A stretch of DNA of 64,000 nt from Alkalinema sp. FACHB-956. Lineage in GTDB: Bacteria > Cyanobacteriota > Cyanobacteriia > Leptolyngbyales > Leptolyngbyaceae. Both the position numbers and the translations under genes were made by a program. The DNA lies in NCBI RefSeq assembly GCF_014697025.1, contig NZ_JACJRC010000001.1, forward strand, positions 682,001-746,000. The letters are read 5' to 3'. The notes under the pieces were generated by a model that worked only from the letters and a program-made list of their open reading frames with translations, searched no databases and was not told the origin of the DNA. Every line of letters begins with the position of its first letter. The stretch's first letter is position 1. This document shows, piece by piece, positions 44,101 to 54,300 of this stretch.

Positions 44101-46623
44101 ATGGCGATCGATTTCCGCCAGCCATCGATCCATGGGGGCAAAATCGCCCTTCAGATAATAGGCTTCAGTGGCCTCGGTATAGAGGGATAAAGCACAGGCA
44201 TAATCCTGCTGCCAGAGTTTAGGCGTGAACAATTCGATCGCCCGCTGGAAATAATCGGCAGCAGCGGCATAGGCTGTCGAGCGTTTGGCTTGTTGTCCTG
44301 CGGCTAGGTTCAGTTGGGCCAGTTGTTGCCGCTCCTGTGGATTCCCAATCAATTGGATCGCACAGTTCAAGTGATTGACAATTGCAAACACTTTATTGCT
44401 GTGGAGATCGTCTGGAGTACAGTCTTGCAGCAGAAGTTGACCAATCTGTAAGTGGGTCGCTAATTTTTCATCGGCCTGAATCAGATAGTAGGCGGCCTGT
44501 TGCACCCGATCGTGGAGAAAGCGATAGGGGACTTTGATGGAATCTAGCGTGGCAGTTACGCTACTGTCGCCTTGGAAAAATTTGTAGGTTTCGTTGACGG
44601 GCAAAATTAGGCGTTCTTGCAGGGCCTTCCACAGGGCAGTCGCTACTTCGACTTCTGACTGTTGGGAGACGATCGCTAGAGTATGGAGATCAAACTGCGC
44701 GCCGATGCAGGCGGCTAGCTTCAACATGGTTTGAGTGTCTTGGGGCAGTTTTTGTAATTGCTGCGCCATAAACTCAACAATGTTGTCGGTGAGTACCTGG
44801 GATTTAATTTGATAGAGATCCGATCGCCATTCGCCAGTTGCGGCATTGAACTGGAATCCCCCCTCTTCGTATAAAGCTTGCAGCAATTGGGTGGTGAAAA
44901 AGGGATTGCCCTTCGTTTTGCGGTAAACCAATTCTGTCAGCGATCGACTCAGTTCAGCCAGCTGGGCGTTGGGGGTTGCTCCCACCCCGGCTAAAGCATC
45001 GGTGATCAGTTGAAGAATATGCGGCTGACTTAAGGGTTGAAGCGTAAGGGTCTGCGTACTCACCTCGGATTTTTCCAGCTCAGTCACCGTTAGGATGAGA
45101 GGATGCACCGGAGAGACTTCATTATCTCGATAAGCGCCTATTAACAGGAGATACTGGGTATTCTCCATCAGCAGTTGGAGCAGCTGAAGCGAGGCTAAAT
45201 CCGCCCATTGCAGATCGTCTAGAAAGATGACGAGCGGGTGTTCTGGTGTGGTGAAGACCTGAATAAATTTTTGAAATAACCCGTTGAAGCGACTTTGGGC
45301 GGCATTGCCGGACAGGCTAGGAACAGGGGGCTGTGGGCCAATTAGAAGCTCCAGTTCGGGGATGACTTCAATAATCACCTGGCCGCTGTCACCGATCGCG
45401 GTCAGAATTTTCTGTTTCCACGCTTCCAGTTGACCATCGCTTTCGCTGAGAATCTGGCCAACGAGATTCCGAAAGGCTTGCACGAAGGCAGAAAAGGGGA
45501 TGTTACGGTTGAATTGGTCAAATTTGCCTTTAATGAAATAGCCCCGTTGTCGAACGATCGGTTTATGCACTTCATGTACGACCGCCGTTTTGCCAATGCC
45601 AGAAAATCCGGCGACCAGCATGACTTCTGCTCCGCCTTGGGCCACGCGATCGAAGGCGGCTAATAACGTTTGTACTTCCTCTTGGCGACCGTAGAGTTTT
45701 TCGGGAATGGTGAAACGATCGCTGCGATCGCGACTGGCTAGTTCAAAGGGCGCAATGGCTCCACTATCCTGGAGTTGATGGAGACAAATTTCCAAGTCAT
45801 ACTTCAGCCCCAGGGCGCTCTGGTAGCGATCTTCGGCATTTTTAGCCATCAATTTGGCAACAATATCCGCAACAACTGAAGGAATCGGGCTGGTTTTGCC
45901 GTCCCCAGTCACTTGATCCAGCCGAGGGGGGTGCTTGGCAATGTGGCAATGGATTAACTCCATGGGGTCATTGGACTGGAAGGGAAGTTGCCCCGAAAGC
46001 AGTTCAAACAGAGTGATGCCCAAGGAATAAAAGTCGCTGCGATAGTCGATTCCCCGGTTCATGCGTCCCGTTTGCTCGGGGGAGAGGTAGGCAAGGGTGC
46101 CTTCCAATCCGCTGGGTGTGGTTGCTTCTTGATTTTCCTTGGATAAAAGTGATGCAATGCTGAAGTCAATCAGCTTGATCTGGTGGGTGGTGGGCTGGAT
46201 GAGGATATTGGCAGGTTTGATATCCTTGTGAATAACTTGGTTTTGACTGAGATCGTGGAGAATGTCGCTGAGTTGGATGGCAATTTCGAGTCCCTGGTGC
46301 AGACTTAAGGTGTGGGATTCGAGATAGTCCCGCAACGAAATAGCGCCAATGTCTTCCATGACCATGGCGTAGCTATTGCCGTGGGAGATGAGATCCTGGG
46401 GATGAATAATGCCCGCACTGTCTAAATTTTTCGCGATCGTATATTGATTGCGAAATTGCAGGAGTTCGTTAAAAGTGGGATAGTCCGCGCGGAGAAACTT
46501 GATAATGGTCGGCTGGTTATCGAGTTCTTGAATGGCGCGATGCACTTCAGTGCGGCTACCTTGGTATAAACATTCGACGAGACGATACCCGGATAATGTT
46601 TTTGCCTTGATAATGGTTTGCAT
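41122..46623 (-). CDS. Giant Ser/Thr kinase-AAA ATPase-GAF-histidine kinase (1833 aa), paralogue of its neighbour
   Basis: Same domain order as the gene at 35.5 kb. I start it at ATG 46623 (MQTIIKAKTLSGYRLVECLY) because this aligns with its paralogue; an upstream ATG at 46656 adds 11 poorly matching residues. Kinase: QVIHKDIKPANILI (near 133) and LIDFSIASLL in place of DFG. ATPase: MLVAGFSGIGKTAVVHEVHK (near 341), VIFLDDLQWADLASLQLL. GAF: GALILPRDNQW, SVLCTPILNQGKLIALLYLE. Histidine kinase: MSSLGQLVAGIAHEINNP (near 1573) and ADNGIGIPENIKHQIFDPFF. Unlike the paralogue, its kinase tail matches the haem kinase at 33.4 kb and the HK at 57.1 kb more closely (SFIYSN). Cytoplasmic. Confidence 0.95.
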   Translation of the reverse strand: MQTIIKAKTLSGYRLVECLYQGSRTEVHRAIQELDNQPTIIKFLRADYPTFNELLQFRNQYTIAKNLDSAGIIHPQDLISHGNSYAMVMEDIGAISLRDYLESHTLSLHQGLEIAIQLSDILHDLSQNQVIHKDIKPANILIQPTTHQIKLIDFSIASLLSKENQEATTPSGLEGTLAYLSPEQTGRMNRGIDYRSDFYSLGITLFELLSGQLPFQSNDPMELIHCHIAKHPPRLDQVTGDGKTSPIPSVVADIVAKLMAKNAEDRYQSALGLKYDLEICLHQLQDSGAIAPFELASRDRSDRFTIPEKLYGRQEEVQTLLAAFDRVAQGGAEVMLVAGFSGIGKTAVVHEVHKPIVRQRGYFIKGKFDQFNRNIPFSAFVQAFRNLVGQILSESDGQLEAWKQKILTAIGDSGQVIIEVIPELELLIGPQPPVPSLSGNAAQSRFNGLFQKFIQVFTTPEHPLVIFLDDLQWADLASLQLLQLLMENTQYLLLIGAYRDNEVSPVHPLILTVTELEKSEVSTQTLTLQPLSQPHILQLITDALAGVGATPNAQLAELSRSLTELVYRKTKGNPFFTTQLLQALYEEGGFQFNAATGEWRSDLYQIKSQVLTDNIVEFMAQQLQKLPQDTQTMLKLAACIGAQFDLHTLAIVSQQSEVEVATALWKALQERLILPVNETYKFFQGDSSVTATLDSIKVPYRFLHDRVQQAAYYLIQADEKLATHLQIGQLLLQDCTPDDLHSNKVFAIVNHLNCAIQLIGNPQERQQLAQLNLAAGQQAKRSTAYAAAADYFQRAIELFTPKLWQQDYACALSLYTEATEAYYLKGDFAPMDRWLAEIDRHAKTDLDRVQAQEIHIEALVAQGKLLESVQLGLQVLEQFGIQFPKNPTFEDYTNALAEARQTLGDRQPADLIHLPLATDERAIAITRILAKLAAPTYLSAPALYPLLPYCGLVISLQFGVCPASTYLISCYGLLHCAMLDEYDAGQAFGQLAVDICNKLGDREFRPRAFLMNGLFITHWKEHIRNTLPQLQAGYTYGLEGGDSAYTAYAAYTYCFHAYALGQPLPNLILEIEQYEQVLERLNQGAILGYQKIYHQIVLNLITPAADPCRILGTIYNEDEMLAQHQAASDYVALAHLLINKLILNIWFERWDDAIASSDFAEQYLGGAAALIMMPLYYFYDSLARLAYLQWQTDHEPSKQRLEQNLQKLKTWAHHAPMNYQHKLDLVQAEYCRVFDRQVEAIDLYDRAIVGARTHGYIQEEAFANELAAKFYLGWGKEKIAQTYLQDAYYGYARWGCTAKIYDLEKRYPQLLKSILQNQPLDTITRRSTTAQQTSTLVTQSNPTVISNHTSLSAALDLTAILKASQSLSREIHWDTLLQALMTLVLQNSGAKKGALILPRDNQWTIEAMTSVCPSTGDYQTILAETLLEESADLPIAIVQTVKHTLRPIVLDDATKTDSGIVDRYLQTQEPKSVLCTPILNQGKLIALLYLENRITAGAFTRDRLEVLQLLTSQAAISLENARLYNNLEQKVQQRTQELHEKNQQLSHTLTELRQTQAQLIQSEKMSSLGQLVAGIAHEINNPISFIYSNLDHADSYYQTLMETLECYGETYPNPNDELESYLEDIEFIRKDFPSLLKSMKVGATRIREIVLELRNFARLDEAEVKPIDIHEGIESTLSIMHHRYSARADRPAVQIVKHYSQLPSITCHAKQINQVIMNVLMNGLDALDAVPPHHWNEHQQPTITIRSELRHSDSHDDSTSQQGIVIRIADNGIGIPENIKHQIFDPFFTTKAIGQGTGLGLSVSYAIVAKQGGSIEVVSEPNQGTEVIIFLPL

Positions 46624-46738
46624 ACCGACGCCTCTATCCCAGATCTGGTTGAACACTCACTGGCCGACTAATTACTTTCCAATATGCCCGACGGCTCTAG
46701 GGATCTAACCTGGGAAATTGCGCAATCTTAAGCGGTTG

Positions 46739-47377
46739 TTAACAATGAGATCGCGGTGTACGGAGACGGGGACGAGGCTGGGTTTGGTTCATCCAATGGA
46801 GGAGCGATCGTAGTTCTTCGGAGGTGACATTGCGCCATTCGCCAGGGGCGAGTCCTTGGAGTTGCAGGTGGCCGATCGCAACGCGCACTAAGCGCAGAGT
46901 GGGAAATCCGACGGCAGCGGTCATGCGGCGAACTTGGCGATTATGGCCTTCGGTGAGGGTGATTTCGATCCAAGCGGTGGGGATCGATTTGCGGTAGCGA
47001 ATCGGCGGATCGCGATCGGGGAAGGGGGGCTCCTCCTCCAAAAGCCGGACTTGGGTAGGCCGGGTGCGATAGTTTTGGATGACTAAGCCGCCCTTACGCA
47101 ATTGGTCGATCGCGGTCGGAGTCGGAATGTTTTCGACCTGTACCCAATAGGTGCGGGGATGGTGGAACTTGGGATGGCTGAGCTGATGTTGCAGTGCACC
47201 ATGATCGGTCAGCAACATCAATCCTTCGCTGTCGTGATCCAATCGCCCGACGGGATAGACATTTTCCACGGGAATGTAATCCTTCAGGGTCGATCGGCGT
47301 TGCTCCGGCGAACTATTGTCGCTGAACTGACTGAGAACGTTGTAGGGTTTGTGAAATAAAAGGTAACGGTAAGCCAC
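46739..47377 (-). CDS. RsuA/RluE-family 23S rRNA pseudouridine synthase
   Basis: 212 aa from the GTG at 47377, giving translation [18 protein letters not shown], as in family members; a TTG seven codons upstream is also in frame. The catalytic Asp is in [20 protein letters not shown]. Other conserved parts are [20 protein letters not shown] and [20 protein letters not shown]. No S4 domain precedes it, which fits the RluE subgroup that modifies U2457 of 23S rRNA; the exact target is inferred. It stands downstream of the envelope operon on the same strand, separated by 160 bases. Confidence 0.92.
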   Translation of the reverse strand: MAYRYLLFHKPYNVLSQFSDNSSPEQRRSTLKDYIPVENVYPVGRLDHDSEGLMLLTDHGALQHQLSHPKFHHPRTYWVQVENIPTPTAIDQLRKGGLVIQNYRTRPTQVRLLEEEPPFPDRDPPIRYRKSIPTAWIEITLTEGHNRQVRRMTAAVGFPTLRLVRVAIGHLQLQGLAPGEWRNVTSEELRSLLHWMNQTQPRPRLRTPRSHC

Positions 47378-47537
47378 GACCAGAACGCCTGCAAACAATG
47401 CCTGTTGATCATACTCATAGGATTTGTTGCTATGGAAGATCCGATCTCAGGATTGCTTAGGATTGCTGGCAAAACTGGCTTAAGACAAAGCGACTTAAGC
47501 GAGCGAAGGTGGCTTAAAAGAACCTCACCTACAGAGG

Positions 47538-49214
47538 CTAAACCTGACTTCTAATACGGCTGCGGAACCGCGTAAAGCCAAAATTAGCCCCCGGATTACT
47601 GGAAATGGTATTCAAGCCATAGACCAGTGAGCCGTTGGGATTGCTGGGATTGGTGCAAGCGTTCCCGCTGGGTAAGGGTTGCAGGGGACTTAAAAAGGAT
47701 CCTGCTGCGGTGGGGGCGCTATTGTTTTGGCTGAGGAGGCTACTGCCTGGAATATAGGTGGTGCCTTCTGGAATTTGGTCGCAGAGGTTCACGTTAAAAA
47801 TCGGTTGATTGCCGTCGGCGAGGTAGTAGATGGTGTACTCAATGTCGTCCCCCGATCGCAACGCATCAATAGGATTAACATTGAGCAGGCCGATCGGAGC
47901 CCCTGTGGACAGTTGATTCCACCCTAAGGCCGTGTCGTCTTCCGTGCTGGGATCATTCACGAATTGGTTAAATTCTGTGCGCACTCCATTGCGAATCACG
48001 GCAGTGATTCGTTTCACCAGACGTAAACGCTGCACGACTTGACCGTCGGGTGGGGGTGGTGGGGGTGGTGGCGGTGGCGGGGTGGTGAGATCACTAATCG
48101 CTAAGTTACGCAGTTCATGGATGGCGGTGGAAAAGCCCGTTGAAGCTGCAAACCCAACTTTGAGCGAAGCGGGCACCGGCGGCTGACCGGGTACAGCTTT
48201 GAGATCTAATTGATTGACGACGGTTTGATAGGCGGTTCCAGTGCCCGTAAAGTCAATTTCGACGGTCAGAATGCTGTCGGGCGTCAGGGTAATGCGAACT
48301 CGCCGGGGGGTGACCGCCGATCGTGGAGTATTGGTGTTCACCGTGGCTGCATCGTCAATACTGGGGCCCAAATTTCTGCCTTCAAGGTAAGCATAGCCCC
48401 CCAAGCCATTGCCTGCTCCCCGCAGTACCACGGAGTCGGGAGATTGGCCAATTCCACCCACCCGGCCTTGGGTTCCATTGGAGAAATTGCCAAACTCATC
48501 AAACCCAATGCCAATATAGCCCCCCGCTACTCCAGGGGTATCACTGGAGCTGCCGCCAGCAAGGGTTTCCTGAGCATAGCCGAGGGATCCACCAAAGGCC
48601 CCTGGGGTCGGGTTGGTCACATTCCCATCCAGTAAGAAGAAACTGAGGCCATCGGCTCCAGGGGGCGCGCCATTACTACGTCCGTTGTAAATAAAGAAAT
48701 CAAATTCAATGCGCAGTCCGTTACTGGTAGGGAATGCCTGGTTGAGAATGATCGATCCCCGTTCTCCCTGCGTGTTGAAGTTCCGAGGGGGAGGGCCTTG
48801 ATCAATAAAGCCAACGCGGTTCGAGGTGAGCCGCAGAGCACCACTACTGAGAGCATCCACGCCACTGGGGGGGAGTCCATCCAGTCCGGCGGCACAGCCC
48901 GGTAAGAACGGATCAGAGGGATTGTTGTTCCCCGTGAGACAAACGCTGGGGCCTTTGATGACGCCATCGACTGTATTGGTATTATTACTGCCAACAATGC
49001 GATAGAGCCCTGGATTGGTTAAGGTGCTGCCCGTAAAGGTTTCCTGGAATAGGAGGGTTTGGGCCTGGGCCGATCGCGGGAGGAGCACTAGGCCACAGAC
49101 GAAGGGTACCAGGGCGAATAACCGGGTGATGCGTGGCTGAGTCAGGCGTGGCTGAGTCAGGCGTGGCTGAGTCAGGCGTGGCACAGGGTGTTGCACAGAC
49201 TTATGGTTTCTCAC
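47538..49214 (-). CDS. Secreted lectin-like protein with C-terminal DUF11-type domain
   Basis: 558 aa. I start it at GTG 49214 (translated MRNHKSVQHPV) because GAGGATGG lies just upstream and an earlier start would overlap the previous gene by 137 bases. The long n-region contains the repeat LTQPR three times, then hydrophobic LFALVPFVCGLVLL and the cleavage site SAQAQ. Residues about 50-330 look like an L-type lectin sandwich (LRIEFDFFIYNGRSNGAPPG, ADGLSFFLLDG, GYIGIGFDEFGNF). A Pro run (TTPPPPPPPPPPPDGQ) links to a DUF11-like beta domain (LRSGDDIEYTIYYLADGNQP, LCDQIPEGTTYIPGSSLL). Last gene of the envelope operon, 10 bases after its neighbour. Probably a surface or matrix protein. Confidence 0.8.
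   Translation of the reverse strand: MRNHKSVQHPVPRLTQPRLTQPRLTQPRITRLFALVPFVCGLVLLPRSAQAQTLLFQETFTGSTLTNPGLYRIVGSNNTNTVDGVIKGPSVCLTGNNNPSDPFLPGCAAGLDGLPPSGVDALSSGALRLTSNRVGFIDQGPPPRNFNTQGERGSIILNQAFPTSNGLRIEFDFFIYNGRSNGAPPGADGLSFFLLDGNVTNPTPGAFGGSLGYAQETLAGGSSSDTPGVAGGYIGIGFDEFGNFSNGTQGRVGGIGQSPDSVVLRGAGNGLGGYAYLEGRNLGPSIDDAATVNTNTPRSAVTPRRVRITLTPDSILTVEIDFTGTGTAYQTVVNQLDLKAVPGQPPVPASLKVGFAASTGFSTAIHELRNLAISDLTTPPPPPPPPPPPDGQVVQRLRLVKRITAVIRNGVRTEFNQFVNDPSTEDDTALGWNQLSTGAPIGLLNVNPIDALRSGDDIEYTIYYLADGNQPIFNVNLCDQIPEGTTYIPGSSLLSQNNSAPTAAGSFLSPLQPLPSGNACTNPSNPNGSLVYGLNTISSNPGANFGFTRFRSRIRSQV
49131..49183 (+). repeat. 15-bp tandem repeat inside a signal-peptide region
   Basis: GCGTGGCTGAGTCAG is repeated three times exactly (49131, 49146, 49161) with a fourth partial copy. 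It is in frame on the minus strand, encoding repeated LTQPR ahead of the hydrophobic core of the signal peptide. Copy number could vary without breaking the gene. Confidence 0.95.
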
Positions 49215-49224
49215 AGTTCCATCC

Positions 49225-51318
49225 TCACGGTTCGATTTGCAGGTCGTCTTCCTGCACGATGACTTCAATGTCGCGAATATCTTTGTAGATAATTTCCGTT
49301 CGCCGATCGCGGGCGTAATCGAGTTTCCGGGAACCGTCGGAGAGGCGTTGCCGTTCCCCAAAGGTGCGAATGGTCATGCGGCTGGGGTCGATGCCCTTAC
49401 GGAGCAAATAATTCCGAACAGACAAGGCACGGCGTTTGCCCAGTTCAATATTGTAGGCATCACTGGCGCGGGGATCGGTGTGGCCATGGAGGTCGATGAT
49501 GATTGTGGGATTGGCTTTGAGCACTGCTACCACTTTATCGAGGACTTGGGCGCTGCGATCGCTGATGAAAGATTGATCCAGCGCAAAGTGAATATTTCTG
49601 GGAACCTTTAAGCGAATCGGCTCCGGTGGCTGTACAGGCGGTGGCTGTACGGGGGGCTTGGGAGGGTCTGGGGGCGAAACGCAAACGGGTGGGGTCGCCG
49701 GAGTAGGGGTATCGGGAATCGCTTGGCCGATCGTCGCGTTAATCGCCGGTTCCGAGGTGCCGTATTGCGGGTGGTGGGAGATCGCGCTAATGCGATCGCC
49801 ATTTTTCAACCCACTTTTAACGGTGGCGTAGAACTTACCATTTTTGATTTCGCTAATGGTTAACAGCAAGGTTCCTAGCGCCCCGGCGTCTGTGGGTTTG
49901 TCTTTGACTTGATAAATTTCAACGGTAGACCCCTCATCGGCAGTACCGGATAGGACAACGGCATCGCCTTGCATTGGAATTTGCCGTTGATCAAATTGCG
50001 GGGCATTAATCGCTGCATTACCCGTATCGCGGCGACGATTGGGACTGTTACGATCGGGATTTAATCCATCGCCCCGTTGATAATCGGAGACATCGGTATT
50101 GTGTTGGGTGTTGAGATCAATGCTCAGCCCTTCCAGATCACTGAACTGATTGCGCTCGATCAAATTACCCACACTCGCAGGGGCGGCAGCGACAACAACC
50201 CCCGCAGCGGTTTGATGCTGAATCGTGTTTTGAGTCACGTGATGCCGATTGCCCATTAGGTAAACCGCAGCACGACGTAACCGACGACCGTTGTACACGA
50301 TCGAATTTTCGTAAATGTTGATTGATCCGTCGGGTTTGAATAAATAAATGCCGCTACCATCGTTACCACAAATGTGGTTGCCAGTGATGTCCGTACGATC
50401 GACCTTACCTTCCAAGCGAATAGCATCGGGCATTCCCGCAATGCCATTGCCAGTAATCACATTCTGCGTAATTAATGTATTTTCTGCTTTGACTCCGGTA
50501 ATAATGGCACTGCCGTCATGGTTAGCAATCCAGTTATTGCGAATCGTGGTTCCCGTACTGTTGAACACAGACACGCCAAAGGCCGAGGTGCGATCGGGCA
50601 TGGATTGGTCATGTCGAATCCCCAGCCAGTTGTTTTCAATCAGGATATTTTTCGGCGGAATATCCCGATCGTAAAAGGGTGCATTGTTGGCAGGGGGTTG
50701 CTGCTGGCGAATATCCGGCGGGGGCGCAAGGTGGGCGATAAAAATATCCGCTGGCGGCGTACTGGCAGTTTCCCCGTGGCTGGCGGTAAAGCCGTAGAGA
50801 CTCAAACCGCGAATGGTGACATTATCGCTGGTGATCGTCAGCCCGCGCAGAATCTCGACTCCGGCAGCTGGGGTCAGTTCAACGATCGGTTGGCGTAGGT
50901 TGGCATTTTGGGCCAGGATCACCCGATCGCCTGCGTAGCCCGCTTGGGTGGTGCCGTCGATCGTCAAAGACCGCTTAATCTCCGGCAGGGCTTGCTGTAA
51001 TTGGATCACGGTTTGTCCCGAAGGAAGCTGGAACCCGATCGTCACCAGTGGCGGTTGCCCGGAGGGACTTGTGGGGAGCGTAATCAGTTGCCGTTCCGCT
51101 GGACTGAGTTTCTCCGGAGCCAGATCGCCGTTGGCAACGCTGATGGCCTCCCGCAGGGTCAAGCGATCATCCGGCGCGATCGTGTCGTCTGCACTATTGA
51201 CCGTTAACACCGCCGCGTCGATCGGGTTAGCCCTGGCTGCATTAGTCAGCACTCCCAGGGGCATCAGGTGGCCGAATACCCCGAACAAACTTAGTAACCC
51301 TAGAAATTGAACCTTCAT
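49225..51318 (-). CDS. Right-handed beta-helix protein with C-terminal OmpA domain
   Basis: 697 aa with a signal peptide (MKVQFLGLLSLFGVFGHLMP ... ANA/ARA). It begins with the LREAI motif typical of choice-of-anchor and polymorphic surface proteins (LTLREAISVANGDL). A parallel beta-helix follows (about 140-420: ILRGLTITSDNVTIRGLSLY, NILIENNWLGI, GTTIRNNWIANHDGSAI, GSGIYLFKPDGSINIYENSI). After a Pro-rich linker (PKPPVQPPPVQPPEP) comes an OmpA peptidoglycan-binding domain (about 570-690: IIIDLHGHTDPRASDAYNIE, GKRRALSVRNYLLRKGIDPS). It likely anchors to peptidoglycan and displays the helix outward or in the periplasm. Its start overlaps the stop of the beta-barrel gene (ATGA). Confidence 0.9.
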   Translation of the reverse strand: MKVQFLGLLSLFGVFGHLMPLGVLTNAARANPIDAAVLTVNSADDTIAPDDRLTLREAISVANGDLAPEKLSPAERQLITLPTSPSGQPPLVTIGFQLPSGQTVIQLQQALPEIKRSLTIDGTTQAGYAGDRVILAQNANLRQPIVELTPAAGVEILRGLTITSDNVTIRGLSLYGFTASHGETASTPPADIFIAHLAPPPDIRQQQPPANNAPFYDRDIPPKNILIENNWLGIRHDQSMPDRTSAFGVSVFNSTGTTIRNNWIANHDGSAIITGVKAENTLITQNVITGNGIAGMPDAIRLEGKVDRTDITGNHICGNDGSGIYLFKPDGSINIYENSIVYNGRRLRRAAVYLMGNRHHVTQNTIQHQTAAGVVVAAAPASVGNLIERNQFSDLEGLSIDLNTQHNTDVSDYQRGDGLNPDRNSPNRRRDTGNAAINAPQFDQRQIPMQGDAVVLSGTADEGSTVEIYQVKDKPTDAGALGTLLLTISEIKNGKFYATVKSGLKNGDRISAISHHPQYGTSEPAINATIGQAIPDTPTPATPPVCVSPPDPPKPPVQPPPVQPPEPIRLKVPRNIHFALDQSFISDRSAQVLDKVVAVLKANPTIIIDLHGHTDPRASDAYNIELGKRRALSVRNYLLRKGIDPSRMTIRTFGERQRLSDGSRKLDYARDRRTEIIYKDIRDIEVIVQEDDLQIEP

Positions 51319-54300
51319 CGTGCACCCTCCGCCAGCAGTTTTTCCATGCGAGTCAACCCACTAAAGTGCTGGATAGCCAGAGATTTGGGTTGGGTTTGAA
51401 TCGATTGGGACAATGGAATAATGGATTGTCCCGGTGATGCCTGGGATAGTGATTGAGACAGTGATTGGGATAGTGATTGGGACAGTGATTGGGATAGCGG
51501 TGGCGATAACGGCACGATCGACGACGGACTGAAGGAAGCCTCCGAAACGTTGAAGGCTGCATTCGGCTGTTGGGTCACCACGGATTCCTGCTGTTGCTTG
51601 GGCGCGATGCGTTGGCGACCGAAGCCAAACAGATCGTTCAACTTCACGGACAGGGCAACATACGGCCCACCCCGCGATCGCGAGCCATCAAAATCAACAT
51701 CATCGGTGCGTCCAAAGCTGTAGCCAGCAGCTACCCGCAGATTGGGGGTGATGTAATACCCCGCTTCCAGGAGGAAGCCCAACTCATCGCTACTGGTTTG
51801 GGTTTGGTGAATCCAGCGTACTTCGCCGACCAGATCCCAGTTGTAGCCCAGTTTGTAGCCTGCCCGGAATTGCGTCAGCGTGGTCGTATTTTTGCCAACC
51901 AGATCCCGCGCTAGGTAGGAGGTGGTCGATCGCAGGGCGAATTTGCTGTAGAACTCCCAGCGGAAACTGGGGGCGTAGATTAATTCCACCGCTCCCAGGT
52001 GCACCTTCGATCCCGACCCCACGCCAAACAGCAACGTACTGGGGCTGATGTCGGGATTTTCGCGATATTCATAGCGCAGTAGAGCATTAAAGCGATCGTC
52101 GTTGGGATCGCGATAGGCCAGTCCCAGTTTGAGATTTTTCGTATCCCCCAGGCCCACGATCGTTTGGTTGGCGTAATTGGCCTGCTGGAACCGTCCCAGC
52201 ACAGTCAGGGCGGGTGACACCTTGCCAACGGCGGCAGCGGAAATCACCATATTGTTGCCTTCGCTGGAGTTGCGCTTTTCAAAGCGGGCGCTGGCCTTGA
52301 AATTGGGATTGTCAGTATATTCAAAGCCAATGCTGTAGCTATCCCCAGAGGTGACGCCCAGGGACGCCGCATTCTGCCCGACGGCGTAGGGCTGGGCGTA
52401 CTGTTGCCCGGTGCCTGTATAGGTGAAGATGTCGCCGAAAATCCGCTCATAGGCCAGATTCATCCGCAGTCCCGGCGAGAGCTTGAACTGGTGCTGCAAG
52501 CCGATCGCCCCTTGGCTCGACCAACCGTTAATCCCATTCAACACGGAATAGCGTCCGGTTAGGGTCGTATCTTCGCTGAGTTTTTGATCGACCAGCGTTT
52601 CAAAGGTCGTCAGGGAATTGCGGGCAAAGTCTCCGCCGGAGAGGAACTGCTGGGCCACCCGCAGCGTGACGCCGGGGAAAGCTTTCCAATCGAGGCCCAC
52701 GGTGGTGCGATCGGGATAGAGGGGATCGCGCTGCCCACCGAGGCTCAGTTCGTTCTGGACTCGGAATAGCAAGGTATCGGTGATCGGGTAGGTAAACCGG
52801 GAGACCAGTTGGTTGCTATCCTCCGTCAGGCGATTGGCGATGCGATCGTCGCGGGTGCGATTGACCCAATCCAGGCTGAGGGAGGCCGTGCCAAACTTTT
52901 GGGACACGCCCGCACTAATTGTCGTCAGGGAATTATCCACCGGACTACCGGGAGGCGCTTGCACTCCCGGTTCAAACAGCGACTCAAAGACTGTGCGTAC
53001 CTGGGTGGCGATGCCGTAGTTAATTTCCCGATCGACCCGCGCTTGGAACTGCGTCGAGTCGCTCACTTTGGCGGCGAACTCGGCCCCGTAGCGGGTTTGT
53101 CCCGGCGCAAAGCTAAAGGTGGCATTGTTGGCAAAGCCTTCGTCTACGGATTTGTAGTAGGCGCGGGCGGCGATATCGGGCGAAAACTGCGCGATCGCTT
53201 CCACGCGATAGGCGCTACCGCTGACATAGCCAAAGGGCGAATTGTTATTCGATCGGGCAAACTCCGCCACAATGCGACTGGATTTACCGAGGGAAATTTG
53301 GGCATCGGCTCCGTAGAGTTCAAAGTCCTGTCCCCCCAGATCTTCCCGCAGGTAGGATGTGGCTAACCAGCTTTCCTGACCCAGTTCTCGGGCGAGATTG
53401 TATTGCAATCGACCGGCGTAGAGCTTGGTGTCATTATCTCCCCCATCGTACTGATAGGTCACGACAATCCGCCGCACCAACGTTTGGCCAAATAGATCCG
53501 CCTCCGTTTGTAGAACCGGTTTGCGGAAGATTAATGCGCCGCGATCGTAATCAATTTCGTAATCGCGATTGCGGGATAAATTTAGCCGTTTAACAACAGT
53601 GCCGGGACGGTTTAACTCCTCGGTTTCAATGAAAACGTTTTCACTCCCGGCTAGAACTAAGCGTCGCGATAGGAAATAGTAGCCGCTGGTGCCGTTCGGC
53701 GCGATCGTATCCCGCTGGAACCCCTGCAAGTTATTGCCATACATCAGTGTGGCTTGCAGGTTGCCCAAGTTGTAGTTACCCTTAAAGCCGTGCAGCGATC
53801 GTTGCGTGGCGGTGAACAGTTGAGAGGGACGGGAAAACTCGTCGGTTTTGTAATCTCCCCACATGAAGTAGTCCGAACCTGCATCCGGCACCGGAGAAGT
53901 GCGTTCAAACTTGAGGAACACACTGTCGATCGACGGTGTTAGGAAATCAACCGTAGAGCTATCACCATAGACAGGATAGACCTGATCGCAAAACTGATCG
54001 GCTCGGAATAAGCTGGTGGTGCCTGAACAGGTTTCGTTGAGGTTGCGTTGACTGTTGTAGGCTCCGGTAAAAAGCCAATCGCCTACAGTGCCGATCGCGA
54101 AGACCGCAGCGTTGGCTTCCACGGCGGTTCCGGTCAAATCATCCCGCAGAAAATCCCGAAAGCTGCCGTAGTAGTTTGTTCCCGCTGCCCCGATCCGCAG
54201 ATTCAGGGTTCCGGAGACAAGGGCAGGCCGCAGGTTGGTGATGAACTCCACCGACGTGTAGACTTCCACAGGTGTGGACGGCGGTAGGGAAAATTTTGCT

